Below are positions 9,997-21,465 of a DNA stretch of 64,000 nt, one piece after another. Source of the stretch: Climacium dendroides (Eukaryota > Streptophyta > Bryopsida > Hypnales > Climaciaceae); the NCBI GenBank assembly GCA_950106755.1, contig OX467089.1, forward strand, positions 23,975,345 through 24,039,344. The letters run 5' to 3'. The notes below the pieces were generated by a model, which worked only from the letters and a program-made list of their open reading frames with translations, did not search any database and had not been told where the DNA came from. Within the stretch, counting starts at the first letter, position 1. Every line of letters starts with the position of its first letter. The translations under genes were made by a program, and so were the position numbers.

Positions 9997-12900
9997 GGTC
10001 CAATGGGTGACTTAATTGTTCCAATTGGAGAAATTGGAGATTGGGAAGATACATTCACCAAACTACTCTTATATTGAGTAGGAGCATTTTGGTGACTACT
10101 TTAGTCATTGGGGGATGCATCCTTCGAGGGTTGACAAATTAAGTCCATTCTCTTTTTTCACACAGTGAAAAAGAGAGTCGATCACTCCTTCATGGAAAAA
10201 GATTGCCTCCTATTGGCTCCTCTTTTCACTCCATACCTTCTTGTTTTTCATAGAAATTTCATTCTCAGAGAAGGTGCGACAACTCCTAATTTGTATAACC
10301 AAGCAATGGTCCTCTCCATGCTAGGAAGGTATTGTGATTTACTAGATACCTTGGAGGTAGGGACTTATTATCAAGTTCATTCAAGGATTGGGATTGGCCG
10401 AGGAGCCATAGAAGGGCCCTCCTATAATGATTAAAAGGACCCACTGCCTCATGAGTAAACAATGTTATGTGTGGGTGTCCCTAGTTGAGTATTTAAAGTA
10501 ACTGAAACCTAAATTTCAATCATACAAAATTTGGCCAAAAATGTAAAGTCTATTTGTGAGAGGCTACAATCAATTTTAGTTAGACTTTTGTTATCACTTT
10601 AAATACTCATACTTTATTCATAAAATGTCTAAAAAATTTGCATGCTAAGAGATTTTGGAATTTTCTTTAGACCTCCAACACTAATAGTGTTTTGAAGTGT
10701 ATAAATCACGGTTGTTGAACATTATGCTTTAGATCAATGTTTCAACCAAGTATTTTCTTAGAATTCATCCTAAGTACTTGAATCCATAATAGACAACTTT
10801 CCCTTACTATCAATGTGATGAAATTGAAGCAAATAAAAAAAATTTAAGATCAAAGGGTAAGAGGATTAATAGTAGGAACCATCATCAAACACTTAGTACT
10901 TGAACAATTTAGGCATAAATTCAAACCTCTTTATCATGATCCTTTCTAAAATGACATTTTAGATCAAATTATAGAGTAGTACAATAACTAATAATTGTCT
11001 TCATACTCAGCTACTTTCAATGGCACATGGCACTTCTAATTTGGATAATTTTCACACTTCTTGCATGTCTAAAAATCCTACAATATAGTAGCATATTTTA
11101 ATTGTATAGTATTGTATTTGAACTAGATAAAGTTTAGACATTAAAATGGCATCCTAATAAAACATGCTAAATATTTGAATGGACAATCTAATAGTTTATG
11201 CCTTGTCATATTTTAGTACATAATTTATATTCTACAAGTAAGATACAACGATGTATATACAATCTTAACAACCCTTCAAGGCTAACCCCATAATGCCCAA
11301 GATGCCAAAATTTGGCATTTGGATGATTTAAAATCAATTGTAATGAATAAAGAGTTTGACTTCTATCAATCCATAGTGTATTTAGAGTTGCTAGAATGTG
11401 TGATTACAATAAGTGGTGATGAAAATCCCTTCATTGAGGTATATATTGCTCATTATTCCGCAAATTAATTTGTTCATACTGCAAATTGCCCATAGTGCAT
11501 TAGGCAAGTTTTAACTTTTTTGTATTGATATAAATTTGGCCTTGTTAATCATTTGTTTAAAAGTTGAACTTAATGATGTAATGATGCTTGCAAAGCATAG
11601 TTTATACTCCAAATTGAAGTTTTGAAATTTCCTTAAATTTATTGCAATAAGATCTTTTGAGTCTATAATAATTTTCTATCTATTTTTTTCATTTGTAAAA
11701 TGAAATGTAAATTTGTATTTTACTATGATATTCTTTCTTAAATATAATATGCACTTACAATGGATTTTTCATAAACAAAAAGTTAAATTTTATATTTTAA
11801 ATTATCTTTTTTACTTTTGTTTTATGAAAATTCACAAGAATTTTAAATCTTCACAAAATGAATAAAAATCTTATAATAAAAAAAGATATTTAATGTCATC
11901 TCTAAAAACAATACAAAATAAGTTATTAGGAGTGTCATTGATATGGACCTTTGAAAGCTAAATAAGTCCAAACATAAGTTTACATTTTTGCAACATCATA
12001 TGGAAAAATAATCTTAAAACATTCTAAAAATATTCTTGGATATTTCTATTTCAACATGAATGGTATTTAAAGTCCCCCCTAAAAAATAACCCATATGGCT
12101 ATCATAAATCACAAAAGTACCCCCTTCCTCCAAAATATGTTCTATTCCTACATAGCATTTGACTTTATTTTAAATTAAGTCGTATTGTGTGGAGTATTAT
12201 TACTGTATGTCATAATATAATTTCATTTTCATAATGTAATCTTTTTTCATAATCAAAAATCAAATCTTGCATTAAACTTATATAGAAGTGTGTAGAAAAA
12301 ATTTCAAACATTTTGACCATATAGATTGTAAGATAATAGTGTTGAAAGTAAAAAAGAAATTATTTTTTTGCATCTTGCTCTATTATAGTTTCAGACTTTG
12401 GATCCCCTTAACTTAAATTTTTTACTTGCTACAAAGTTTTGAGGTTTAATTCTTCATGGTAGAAAAATTGAATTGAAAATCTAGGAAAAAATCTCAAGAA
12501 AATTAAGACTGATTTTTATTCTCTTAAAAATTGTTGAATAAAAGTGGGTACAATTGTAGAAATTGGAAGGAAAAATTAAATTGATAATAGTTTTGAAAGG
12601 GAATTGAAACATGTCAATCCTAGCAACAAGATTGTTTAACCTCTAAATGCCCAAGGGGATTCCTTTTTCCAAAAGCATCTCCAAATTGCCATTTCTAAAA
12701 TGAACTTAGAATTTTTTTTAGGATTTTTTTTGAAAAATTTAACCATAAGATCTTATTCACTACTATCAAAGTAGTCTACCGTTGTAATTTTCAAACACTT
12801 TGACCATACAATTTTTGAAATGTTTGCAATCAAAGTTTAGTTTTTGAGAAAATAATAGTTTCTTTTACATGCATAATGACTTCAGGGGCCTATATCTCAT

Positions 12901-14064
12901 ATTTTCACTAAAGGAAAAGTTTACTACTTTTTTATCAAATGCAAGTAGGAATAGTTAAGAATATGCTTGCCAATTTCCATAAGGATTTGAGCAATAGAAA
13001 ATTGTTTTTATAGCCTCATTTAAGTGCAATCAAGAAGTACACTAGGAAAACAAAAATCTCACTTGCTCAAGCCCAATTGCTACATTTTCAGACCAATTAG
13101 CCCTTTGTCCACTCACACGTCTATGGATTTGTTTTTCTTAGAATGGCCTTTGATTGGCTAGGTTTCTCAAGGCACTCCATACTAAGCATTTCTTGGAGTG
13201 TTTAATTTAGAAAAAAATTAAAAAAAAGGCGGAATTTTTGTCCAAGTCAAAAGCTTTTTGAGATTTGAAAAGATAACATAATGAATTACACAAGAAAAAT
13301 ATAAAAATTCAAAAATAAATTTGGAAGATGCCCTAAAGTTGGGTAGTGACTATAAAATAGTTGATTGGGCATTTAGGAATTAAACAAACAACATAAAACC
13401 TATAGACCTTTCTATATTGAAAAATTATAATAATTGAATTTAGAAACACATCCTATATGTAGTTTGTTTTTTTAATGCCTTAATTGCCGACAATACAAAA
13501 CTCTTCATAACTTCACATGACAAATCCAAATGAAATGAACCAAAGGTTTCCATGTGGACATTAATATACTTGATGAGAAAAAAAATTATTTTATTTTTTA
13601 CATCAAGTTAGTTTTGCATGGGTGGAGTGGAGGGCAAGATTTCAAACTTTTTTTTGTGCCTAAGGAACTAACTTTTTCTCCACGACAACAAATGGAAATA
13701 AAAAAACTAGATTCCACCAAATTAATACATCCCCTAACCTTCAAAAATAATTTCAAAAAATTGTAATAAAATTTGACTCATCACAAAGACCTACCCGAAA
13801 TTCCAAAATACCCATTCTTGGACTTTGAATCTTTAGGGGATAAAATATAGATGCAATCATCGTAATTGAATGAGTCAAGTACAAACATGTACATGAAAAA
13901 TGATTTCTATCCAAAAATGAATACAGGATGGATTACGTATAATTACCATACATGTTGGATAAAAGTTCTATTGGGCAAGTTATGCACAAAGTATAAAAGA
14001 TTAATATTGTTTTGGTTCTTTTCCGTTGGCCAGTTTGGCTGGTGAGGTGGGGTTCTTTTTGGCT
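9997..14064. other. AT-rich intergenic sequence with worn repeats
   Basis: The stretch 10000-10130 (GGTCCAATGGGTGACTTAATTG then ATTTTGGTGACTAC.TTAGTCAT.GGGGG) resembles 22455-22570. An 89-codon plus-strand frame at 10165-10434 has no recognised domain. Sequence near 12280-12350 resembles a piece of the ~930 bp repeat. Nothing else is supported. Confidence 0.4.
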
Positions 14065-14066
14065 TA

Positions 14067-14358
14067 AGGTAGGTGGCTCTTAAACCAACCTGGTTCTAAA
14101 ACCGATCTGGTACATTTTACTTTTGAAATGTACCAGCTGCGTACATTTCAGAAGGGGGTCGGTTTTAGAAACCACTGCGTTTCAACTTCAAAAATTTGTA
14201 ATTAATTCCACAAAGGTCCAAAAAATCTGAAACGACTTCAATTAGATGCCTATTCCTTTTTTCTTCCTACCAAAATTCACTGAAATTTTTTTTGAGATGT
14301 TTAGCTGTCCCAAAAATGCAATCAGCTCTTAAAGGGTCGGTTTAAGAGCCACCTACCT
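14067..14358. mobile_element. MITE of the AGGTAGGTGGCTC family, 292 bp, intact termini
   Basis: The termini AGGTAGGTGGCTCTTAAACC and GGTTTAAGAGCCACCTACCT are perfect inverted repeats of 20 bp, flanked by TA on both sides. There is no coding frame. This is the cleanest member of the family in the window and probably one of the youngest. Confidence 0.85.
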
Positions 14359-14539
14359 TACTTGGGTTCTCTCTGCTGAACAATGGTCCCTACAGCAACG
14401 AGTACAGCAATTTGTTTGAATGATTTGTTTTTTAAGTTGCAGACCAGTTAGTGAGCCTCCCCACAGCACAAGGACACCATCTGCATCAAGCCGTTGGAAC
14501 ACAAATAGTATTGAAAGAGCAGAAAATCGCCAGAAAACT

Positions 14540-15474
14540 TTAACCCTTAAAGGATTTTGACTATGTTTTCACCAAAAATGCTCCAAAACTGTCATCTCTA
14601 GTGCAAGTACCAAATTTTTGAAAAAAAATCATTTTTGATACATCTAACCATAGGATCTTATATTACTTTGGTTTGAGAATATGTAGAAAAATTTTCAAAA
14701 TTTTTCACTGTGTAGATTGCAAGATATTAGTGTTTGAAGTAACAAGAATCCTATTTTTTATCCTTGCAAAAAATACGGGCAGTCAGATCATTATGAAAAG
14801 ATGTCCAAAATGGTGGTTACTCTTTGGATTCATTCTTCAAGGCAAGTTGCCTAAATGCTTGAAAATTTTCAAATCATTTGGAATTGTACAACATATAGGA
14901 AAAAAATAGAAAGTAGAAAGAAGTAGAAAATGATTCAAAATACAAAATTGTTAACAATTTATTTATGAAATTGAAAAATGCCAATCCCAATGGGGTTGAA
15001 ATGTTGTAATAAACAATCTACACCCAATTATTTTATATTTTTCTAAAAATATTGAAAATTGAGTTAAATAAAGGACTTCGAAGTTTATTGTAGAGTAGAG
15101 ATTCTATAACTACCTTCAAACTATCCACAACTAAAACTCCTCATAACTTTCATCTCATTAATCAAAATTGAATGATATCCATGTATAAATGAATCTAGGA
15201 AACCAATTTCAAATTTTTATTTTTTTAAAAAGTGATTTTTAAAGAAGTTTTTTTTTTCTGCTTGGACTACCCACCGAACAAAGAAAACTACATATCATAC
15301 AATAACTTTTTAAACATGTAGTCAAAAGTTATGAAAATTGTTGGGCCTTAAAGCTACTCCTCCGGCATATGTTGTGTGAAAATTTCAATGAAATAAAATA
15401 AAATTCCATTTGTAGTGAGCTACCCAAAATCGCTATGTTGCCAAAAAAACGTTGTTTGGTCCTTTAGGGGTTAA
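14540..15474. mobile_element. 935 bp TTAACCC-family element with both termini
   Basis: The left end TTAACCCTTAAAGGA and the right end TCCTTTAGGGGTTAA are inverted repeats (14 of 15). The interior is AT-rich and non-coding and matches 6028-7225 in inverted orientation. It defines the unit for the other, worn copies. Confidence 0.8.
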
Positions 15475-15549
15475 ATTTTTTTTAAATAAAAACTTAGATA
15501 AAATCACTAGATTGTGGATGAAAAAAAAATTATAGATACTCATTGGAAA

Positions 15550-15985
15550 AGTAACCTCCTATTGCAACAATACTATTTCAGCAATCGAATAGTAGAGTAT
15601 TGAAAGCATATTGTTGCAATATTGCAACAATATACTTTCATTGAATTGAGTGTATTCTTATTGAATAGTAGTGTTGCAATACTATAGTAATAAGTACTAT
15701 AGCAGTACTATAACAATATGCTTTCAATACTTTATAATTCAACCATTGAAACAATATTGTTACAATGGGGGACTTTTTCCCATCCATCAGGAAAGTACCC
15801 TTCATTGCAATACTGTTTCAATGGTTTGAACAGTAGAGTATTAAAAGTAAAGTGTTGCAATATTGCAGCAATATACTTTCAATGGATAGAGTACACCCCA
15901 CATTGAAATTATATTGTTGCAGTATTGCAACAATTTGCTTTTAATACTCTATTGTTCAACCATTGAAACAATATTGTCACAATGT
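15550..15985. mobile_element. Two adjacent foldbacks rich in TTGCAATATTGCAA
   Basis: Two related units of about 220 bp (about 15550-15775 and 15790-15985) each start ATTGCAA.A and end TTCAACCATTGAAACAATATTG. Each holds a palindromic core such as GTTGCAATATTGCAAC flanked by inverted AGTATTGAAAGCATATTG and CAATATGCTTTCAATACT. The result is a cruciform-prone block of nested inverted repeats with no coding capacity. Confidence 0.75.
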
Positions 15986-16635
15986 TTTTTTTTCCCGATG
16001 TGTTAATGTGATAGTTTCTATCCAATACATGAATGTTCAAATTTGGAGCACCCACCACTCTAACATTCCATATCACCACTTTGACACTTCATAAAAGAAT
16101 GAATTTTTTTTTTATAAAAATGACTGCATGTAAATATCTTCCAAGGAAAGCTCTTGATGGGTTTGCATTGCTGCTTTATTTCTGCAACTGTTTTTTACTT
16201 ATAACCCCTGGTAAGGTGCCCAGGGGGTGCCAGAGCACTTCAGTTGTAAAGCTATCAGTCCATTTTCCATTTTCTTTTTTCTTTGAAATGGATGGTGATA
16301 AGTTACATGGAAAGAAAAGAAGAAAAAAAAAGGAGAAGAAAGGGGGGCTCCAACCCAATCAGTTATCAGTCTATTTTGACTGACTGTGAGTGCACCCATG
16401 ATTTAAGTTCCTAAAGATTTATATATAACTTACATATTTGAAGTTTTTTTATGGGCCGAGTGGAAAGGAATCTGCAAGCACTATCTGCACTCGGCAAGTT
16501 TGCACTCCACTGGCATATAACCCGTACTAATAAGTTAGACCAGGCATATGCCTCGTTGGGGTTGTACAACCTTCCAAACGAAAAACCAATACATTAGTAA
16601 AAGTACCAATTTTGCTTTCTCCACACGCAGCTATG
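15986..16635. other. Intergenic sequence
   Basis: Overlapping frames on both strands (16033-16383 plus, 16176-16399 minus) come from A/G-rich and T/C-rich runs and have no domain. No gene is supported. Confidence 0.35.
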
Positions 16636-16637
16636 TA

Positions 16638-16916
16638 AGGTAGGTACACCCAAATGTGCCACTAACCTTAAACCGCCATCTACACCATCTGTACATCTCT
16701 AAAATCAGTTCTGTACCTATGTGGAAGAAACGCTTTCAGAACCCAACTTGGTTCCTTACTAACTTTTGCATACAGTATCCAAATGCCACGTTCTCTCTCT
16801 CGTGCATTGGAACCTCCTTTCACTTGCCAACAACAAGAACATATGAAAATTTGATCAGTCTAATAATACAAAATAGGTTCAGTAGCAAAAAGTGGCGGTT
16901 TTGGGTGTACCTACCT
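16638..16916. mobile_element. MITE of the AGGTAGGTACACCC family, 279 bp
   Basis: The termini AGGTAGGTACACCCAAA and TTTGGGTGTACCTACCT are inverted repeats with TA on each side. The interior differs from the AGGTAGGTGGCTC members. Inverted or partial copies lie at 24632-24905 and 21350-21465. Confidence 0.8.
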
Positions 16917-17206
16917 TAATTAACGGTTAGTTTGAAGCCAGCCGGCAGTCCCTTGGGAAAAATAAATTAAGCTAACATGGCAAATGGATGGTGAATCGTG
17001 GTTTAAATGATTTGTTTCCGGGACCAAGCACGTTCAAAGTTAACTTATCCACTTACTCCTCGGTTTGAAGCTTTTTAAGTTTAAGACGGAAAAAAAAAAA
17101 AAAAAAAAAAAGTTGGCAGTCCACCCGTCTGGCTTTGTAAGAGGCATGTCAGAGTGTCGCACTGGCGATCTGTCCGTAGGGAAAGAATGACACCATAGCC
17201 TACCCG

Positions 17207-17570
17207 TTGTGTACTCTATCAACCGTACACAAGCGAGTCTCGGAGACTTTGTTGTTGACATGGAAAACAAATAAAATAAATTCTCATCATAGGAACGTAC
17301 TTAACACGTTACATTTTGTGGTGTTTGTTGTGTACCATATAAACCGTACACAAGTCTCCGAGACTTTGTTGTTGACATGAAAAAAGAAAGAAAGAAATTC
17401 TCATCATAGGAGCATACTTAGGACGTTAGATTTTGTAGTGTTCATTGGGTACCATATAAACTGTACACAAGGTGCTTCAAGTCTTCGAGCCCTTGATGTT
17501 GACATGAAAAAATAAATAAATAATTTTTTTCTTTCATATTAGTGTTCTTAGAACATTAGATTTTTTTTTC
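17207..17570. repeat. Three tandem units of about 120 bp
   Basis: Each unit runs GTACC(AT)ATA.ACCGTACACAAG, a GAGACTTTGTTGTTGACATG block, then TTCTCATCATAGGA.C.TACTTA. Starts are near 17207, 17328 and 17445. The third unit is the most diverged. A run of about 25 A lies just before the array at 17088-17111. Confidence 0.75.
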
Positions 17571-17640
17571 GTTTCTTATTAGAGTAGGTTATCTTTATAG
17601 GCCATTGAACTAGTAGTTGAGCTTGTCTTTGGGGTAGTCC

Positions 17641-17868
17641 GTTAACCCTAGAAGGATGGTGCAAACAATAAGGGTCCGATGGATGACAAAGAATCTTTTG
17701 GTCTAGGACAAAAGTGTACCAAATGTTCATCATTGGAATTTTGTGTGAAAAAGAGAGGTCTCTTGGATAGTAGTTTGACCTCTTGTAAGTTTTTTTTATA
17801 AAGCAAATAATTGACATAGTACCAGAAAGGTTGATTTCTACAATGACCAACTTGTCTTTTAGGGGTTC
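17641..17868. mobile_element. ~230 bp TTAACCC-family MITE
   Basis: The termini TTAACCCTAGAAGG and CTTTTAGGGGTTCA are imperfect inverted repeats. The interior shares GATGGATGACAAAGAATCTT, AGGACAAAAGTG and TTGGAATTTTGTGTG with 5801-6040 and 20886-21125. Confidence 0.7.
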
Positions 17869-20134
17869 ATATCACCTTATAAATTCCATGGCAAATTTTG
17901 GATGTTGAATGAAACCAAACATGTTCTTTGCATACCATATTTTTTAAAAGGCTCTCTATGCAAATATTATATCAAGTTTGAAGAATTATACAAGTATGTA
18001 TCCCTTGAATTTCTTTTAGTTTAACATATACCCTCACAAAATCAATTTCATAAATAAGTAAGAGAATTATCTTTAAAAAAATTTATTTTAAACTCTAGAT
18101 TTCAATTTATAAGAAAAAAAACTTTTGAAAATTTCTAGTATTCTATCCACGATTTGAATTTAGAAGAGTTTTTTAAATATATTTTTGAAGGCAAGATCAT
18201 AAGATTCTTCTTCTAAATTGCATTTTATACCACATTTTACCATTTGGGGGGATTAATCTTTGGTCCTTAAAAGAGTTCAATTAACAATTTGTGAACTTTT
18301 AAATGCTCTTGACATTTGCATAGATACAAAATTGCTCACTTAAATGCCACAAAGTTAACCTAAAAACTTGAAAATATCAAGAAATAAATTCCAAATACTA
18401 ATAATGTCAATAGTCCATTGTGATGCCTTTTCCTTGAAATGTAAAATTGATATAAGGTTTGACTTAACAATAATGAAAGCATGTAAAACAATAAAGGAAT
18501 TCTTCTATATAAGTTCATTATATATAAATTCAATTCAGTTAGTTGTTAATATCAAGAAGATACAATTGTATCTTTTTGGTACATAGTACATAGTGATGAT
18601 GAAGCAAGGAGTTTCAATCAAATCATGTTTTTTTTTTAAATTTTAAATTTAAACAAAACTTATGCAAAAGATGGAGATTTTACAAAATGCTTTTCTAGAG
18701 AAAGAAAATGTATTTTACAATCATATTGAAAAAACTCATAAAATTTTGAATTGCAATGAAATCACTAGATTCCAATATAAAACAATTTCCTAAATTTTGT
18801 ACTTATACCTAGAAAAAAACATTATAACCTTAAATTTGATGAAAATTTAAAAAATATAATCTCAATTTTGAAATTTTGAAATTCAACTTCGTGCATAGTA
18901 TACTACTTGTACCACAATGTGTCCACCTTATGTTTAAAAAATTATAATTCCTCAATATATTATAGGCAATCCTTGTACTATATGGAAACTACCACTAGTA
19001 AAAAAACATGTTTAAAATGATTAGAAATTGTCCACAATGCCTATAGATTGAATCATTGTGGACACTTTTCAATCATTGTGGAATATATTTTTCTACTAGT
19101 TGAGAACCATTTTAGATACATTATAGAAAGGACATATAGAGGGCATTAGAAATACACATGCTATCATGAAATTCACCAAGTTATCACAATACTATGGTGG
19201 ATCAAAGCATTTTCTAACAAACTCGTAGGAAAAGAAGAAAGAGAGATACATCCATCACAATTTGATTTGTAATTGAATTAAATATGATTTTTTTAAGCTC
19301 ATAGCACTAGGATGTTATCCAAGGCCATAGGTACCGTGCCATTAGATGTCATACAATTATCCATTGATGGTGCAAATGGAGTCCAGAAATGAAGGTATAC
19401 AAACCTTAAACTGAAACAATATAGTACATGTAAATGCCTAGGATGACACAAAAAATCCCATCATTCATAACTCCATATTATCTTGATTGCTTCCAAATCA
19501 AACATAGTCACAAATTACTCATAAAATTTTGCAATAAAAAATCCCACTTGGCACCAATTTATCACTATTTTGTATTCTTTTAGTAACAATTCATGGTTCA
19601 ATAGTAGGGACGATTTTTAGAATATAGATAGGCTACCTTAGACTATGAGAGGCTCCCTTTTTTCCCTGAAATAAGTATGTTCGGAAAACACACTAAGGTA
19701 AAAGCATTAATTGTCAACCACGCCTAATATTCAACCTATAGGGAGTGCTATTTTCAACCTCAAGTTGGGACTGAAATTTGGAATGGGTTTTTTTTGTCCT
19801 TTTCAAAGTTGGGACTAACAAGGTCATGACACATGTTGTGAAATAGTGAGCAAGAAAGTAAGAAGAGATGAGCAAGAAAGTAGTTCTTCAATGATCAGAA
19901 TTAAGGGAACCAACCCATTTCCGACCAATTAAGCAATTTTGCATATCTAGAGTGTTGTTTTCTCAAGTGGAGAAATTTTCCCATGTATAGAAATAGAGTT
20001 TAGAAGGATTTCACATTTTTCCAAAATATTATTTTTCAAAACATAATTACTACGAATTTTTTAGTTGAAGATTCTGTCCGACACATTCTTGTCATATAGG
20101 TTCTCCTATTTCCAACCATAGATTGGTTCTAAAA
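17869..20134. other. AT-rich intergenic sequence
   Basis: No gene-like frame and no clear repeat boundary was found. A short inverted pair, ATTGTGGACA and TGTCCACAAT, occurs near 19028-19060. Confidence 0.35.
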
Positions 20135-20404
20135 TCAACCAAGACTGCAACCAATCATAATGTGCCACGATTGCATTGGAGATTGTGCCACAAGTAATGT
20201 CCTGCTTTCTCCAGCTGATTGGAAAGAGTGTAGTCTATATAACAGGAATGAGTTCCTGGTCGGAAATGGGTTGCCTCCCTTAGAATACTCTGAACATTGA
20301 CTACGGGTCAATAATACTTTCTGGCTCCTGAAATTCATAGGAGCTTCCGTCAATTTCAGGAATAAAATTCTGAAAAATCAGGCATTCCCATATTTCCTAT
20401 CTTC

Positions 20405-20747
20405 CTACATGGGAAAAATTTCCACCATCCCATACTCCTCACCATCTGCTTCAAAATTGCTTAAGTGATCCACTACTGCTGCTTCTACCTTACAAGATTT
20501 TTTTCCTCTCGAAGAAGAGAGGTTGATTTCACACAAGGTGAAGGACATGTTACCAGCAGGTATTTGCATTCGGTTTGGATACCTCACCACCATCACCCGG
20601 GAGTTTAGGGTCATTTTGGACCGGCTGGAGTGGCTCACTTTTCAAGTACAAGCGAACCAAAACAAAGTCCAAATATTTCAGTATTTTATACTGGCCATAA
20701 CAGACATGGGGAATCTGTTCGTAGGCTCCTGAGCTGGCTTCCTTCAT
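20405..20747 (-). pseudogene. Coding-like fragment of unknown identity, frame-broken
   Basis: On the minus strand two frames of normal amino-acid composition overlap. One (20550-20747) includes GAYEQIPHVCYGQYKILKYL. The other (20405-20638) includes VRYPNRMQIPAGNMSFTLC and ends at GMVEIFPM. GC is higher than in the flanks. The switch of frame near 20580-20620 could be a frameshift in a dead gene or an intron with donor GTGAGG. A third frame at 20135-20353 continues the same strand. I do not recognise the family. It could equally be a remnant of a mobile element or chance. Confidence 0.25.
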
Positions 20748-20885
20748 TTCCGAAATCTAACTCATATTTAACTAAAATTGGATAGAACTCATAGAATATT
20801 CAGTTTACAGTTGTTGGTCTATTGTACATTGATAACTTAACATTCAGTTATTAATATGCTCCCATGCAGATGAGTTGTCTTTGGA

Positions 20886-21351
20886 AGTTAACCCTTAAAG
20901 GACGCCCCAATGTTTTTTGGTCCAATGGATGACAAAGAATCTTTCTATGGAAGGACAAAAGTGTAACTTTTCATCCTTGGGATTTTGTACATGAAGGAAA
21001 AATCTTGTACATTAGTTTGACTTTCAATCTCTCTCTCTATATAATTTTAAAAAAATAGATGATTGTGTCACACAATACCAAAAGGGATGATTTCCACAAT
21101 CATCAGTCCGGTATTTAAGGATTAACCCTTAAACGTGAGGTTGGTGACTGTGGAAATTAGCCCTTTTGGAATTGTGTGACATCATCTAGTTTAAAAAAAA
21201 TAATAATAATCATTGGAAGTCAAACCACTGTAGAAGATTTTTCCTTTCCACCCGAAATTTCGAGGATGAATAGTTGCATTTCTGTCCTACACAAGAGAAT
21301 TCCTTGTCATTCATTGGACGTCAGACGTCCGCATCGACATTCGAGGGTTAA
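20886..21351. mobile_element. Two head-to-head TTAACCC-family MITEs forming a 466 bp inverted repeat
   Basis: The first copy starts TTAACCCTTAAAGGA (20886) and ends TTTAAGGATTAA (near 21125). The second begins TTAACCCTTAAACG (21123) and ends CGAGGGTTAA (21351) with its interior reversed. Shared internal blocks in opposite order include ATTGTGTGACATCATCTAG, TTGACTTCCAAT and GTCCAATGGATGAC. The pair can fold into one long hairpin. Confidence 0.75.
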
Positions 21352-21465
21352 GGTGGATAAGTTTACACCCAAAATTGTACCATGCCTAGAACCAGCATCA
21401 CCACTATGTGCACATCTCCAAAATCAATATGTACACACATGAAAGAAATGATTTTAGGGTCATCC
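21350..21465. mobile_element. Partial AGGTAGGTACACCC-family MITE
   Basis: TTAAGGTGGATAAGTTTACACC followed by a GTGCACATCTCCAAAATCA block matches the left third of 16638-16916. It directly abuts the paired element at 20886-21351. Confidence 0.5.

Noticed and set aside
10165..10434. 89-codon plus-strand frame
   Set aside because: No recognisable domain, no upstream promoter or splice context, and no conservation evidence within the window.
16033..16399. Overlapping frames on both strands
   Set aside because: They come from purine-rich and pyrimidine-rich runs and lack any domain.
17207..17570. Possible CRISPR-like array
   Set aside because: The units are continuous tandem repeats without unique spacers, in a plant genome.
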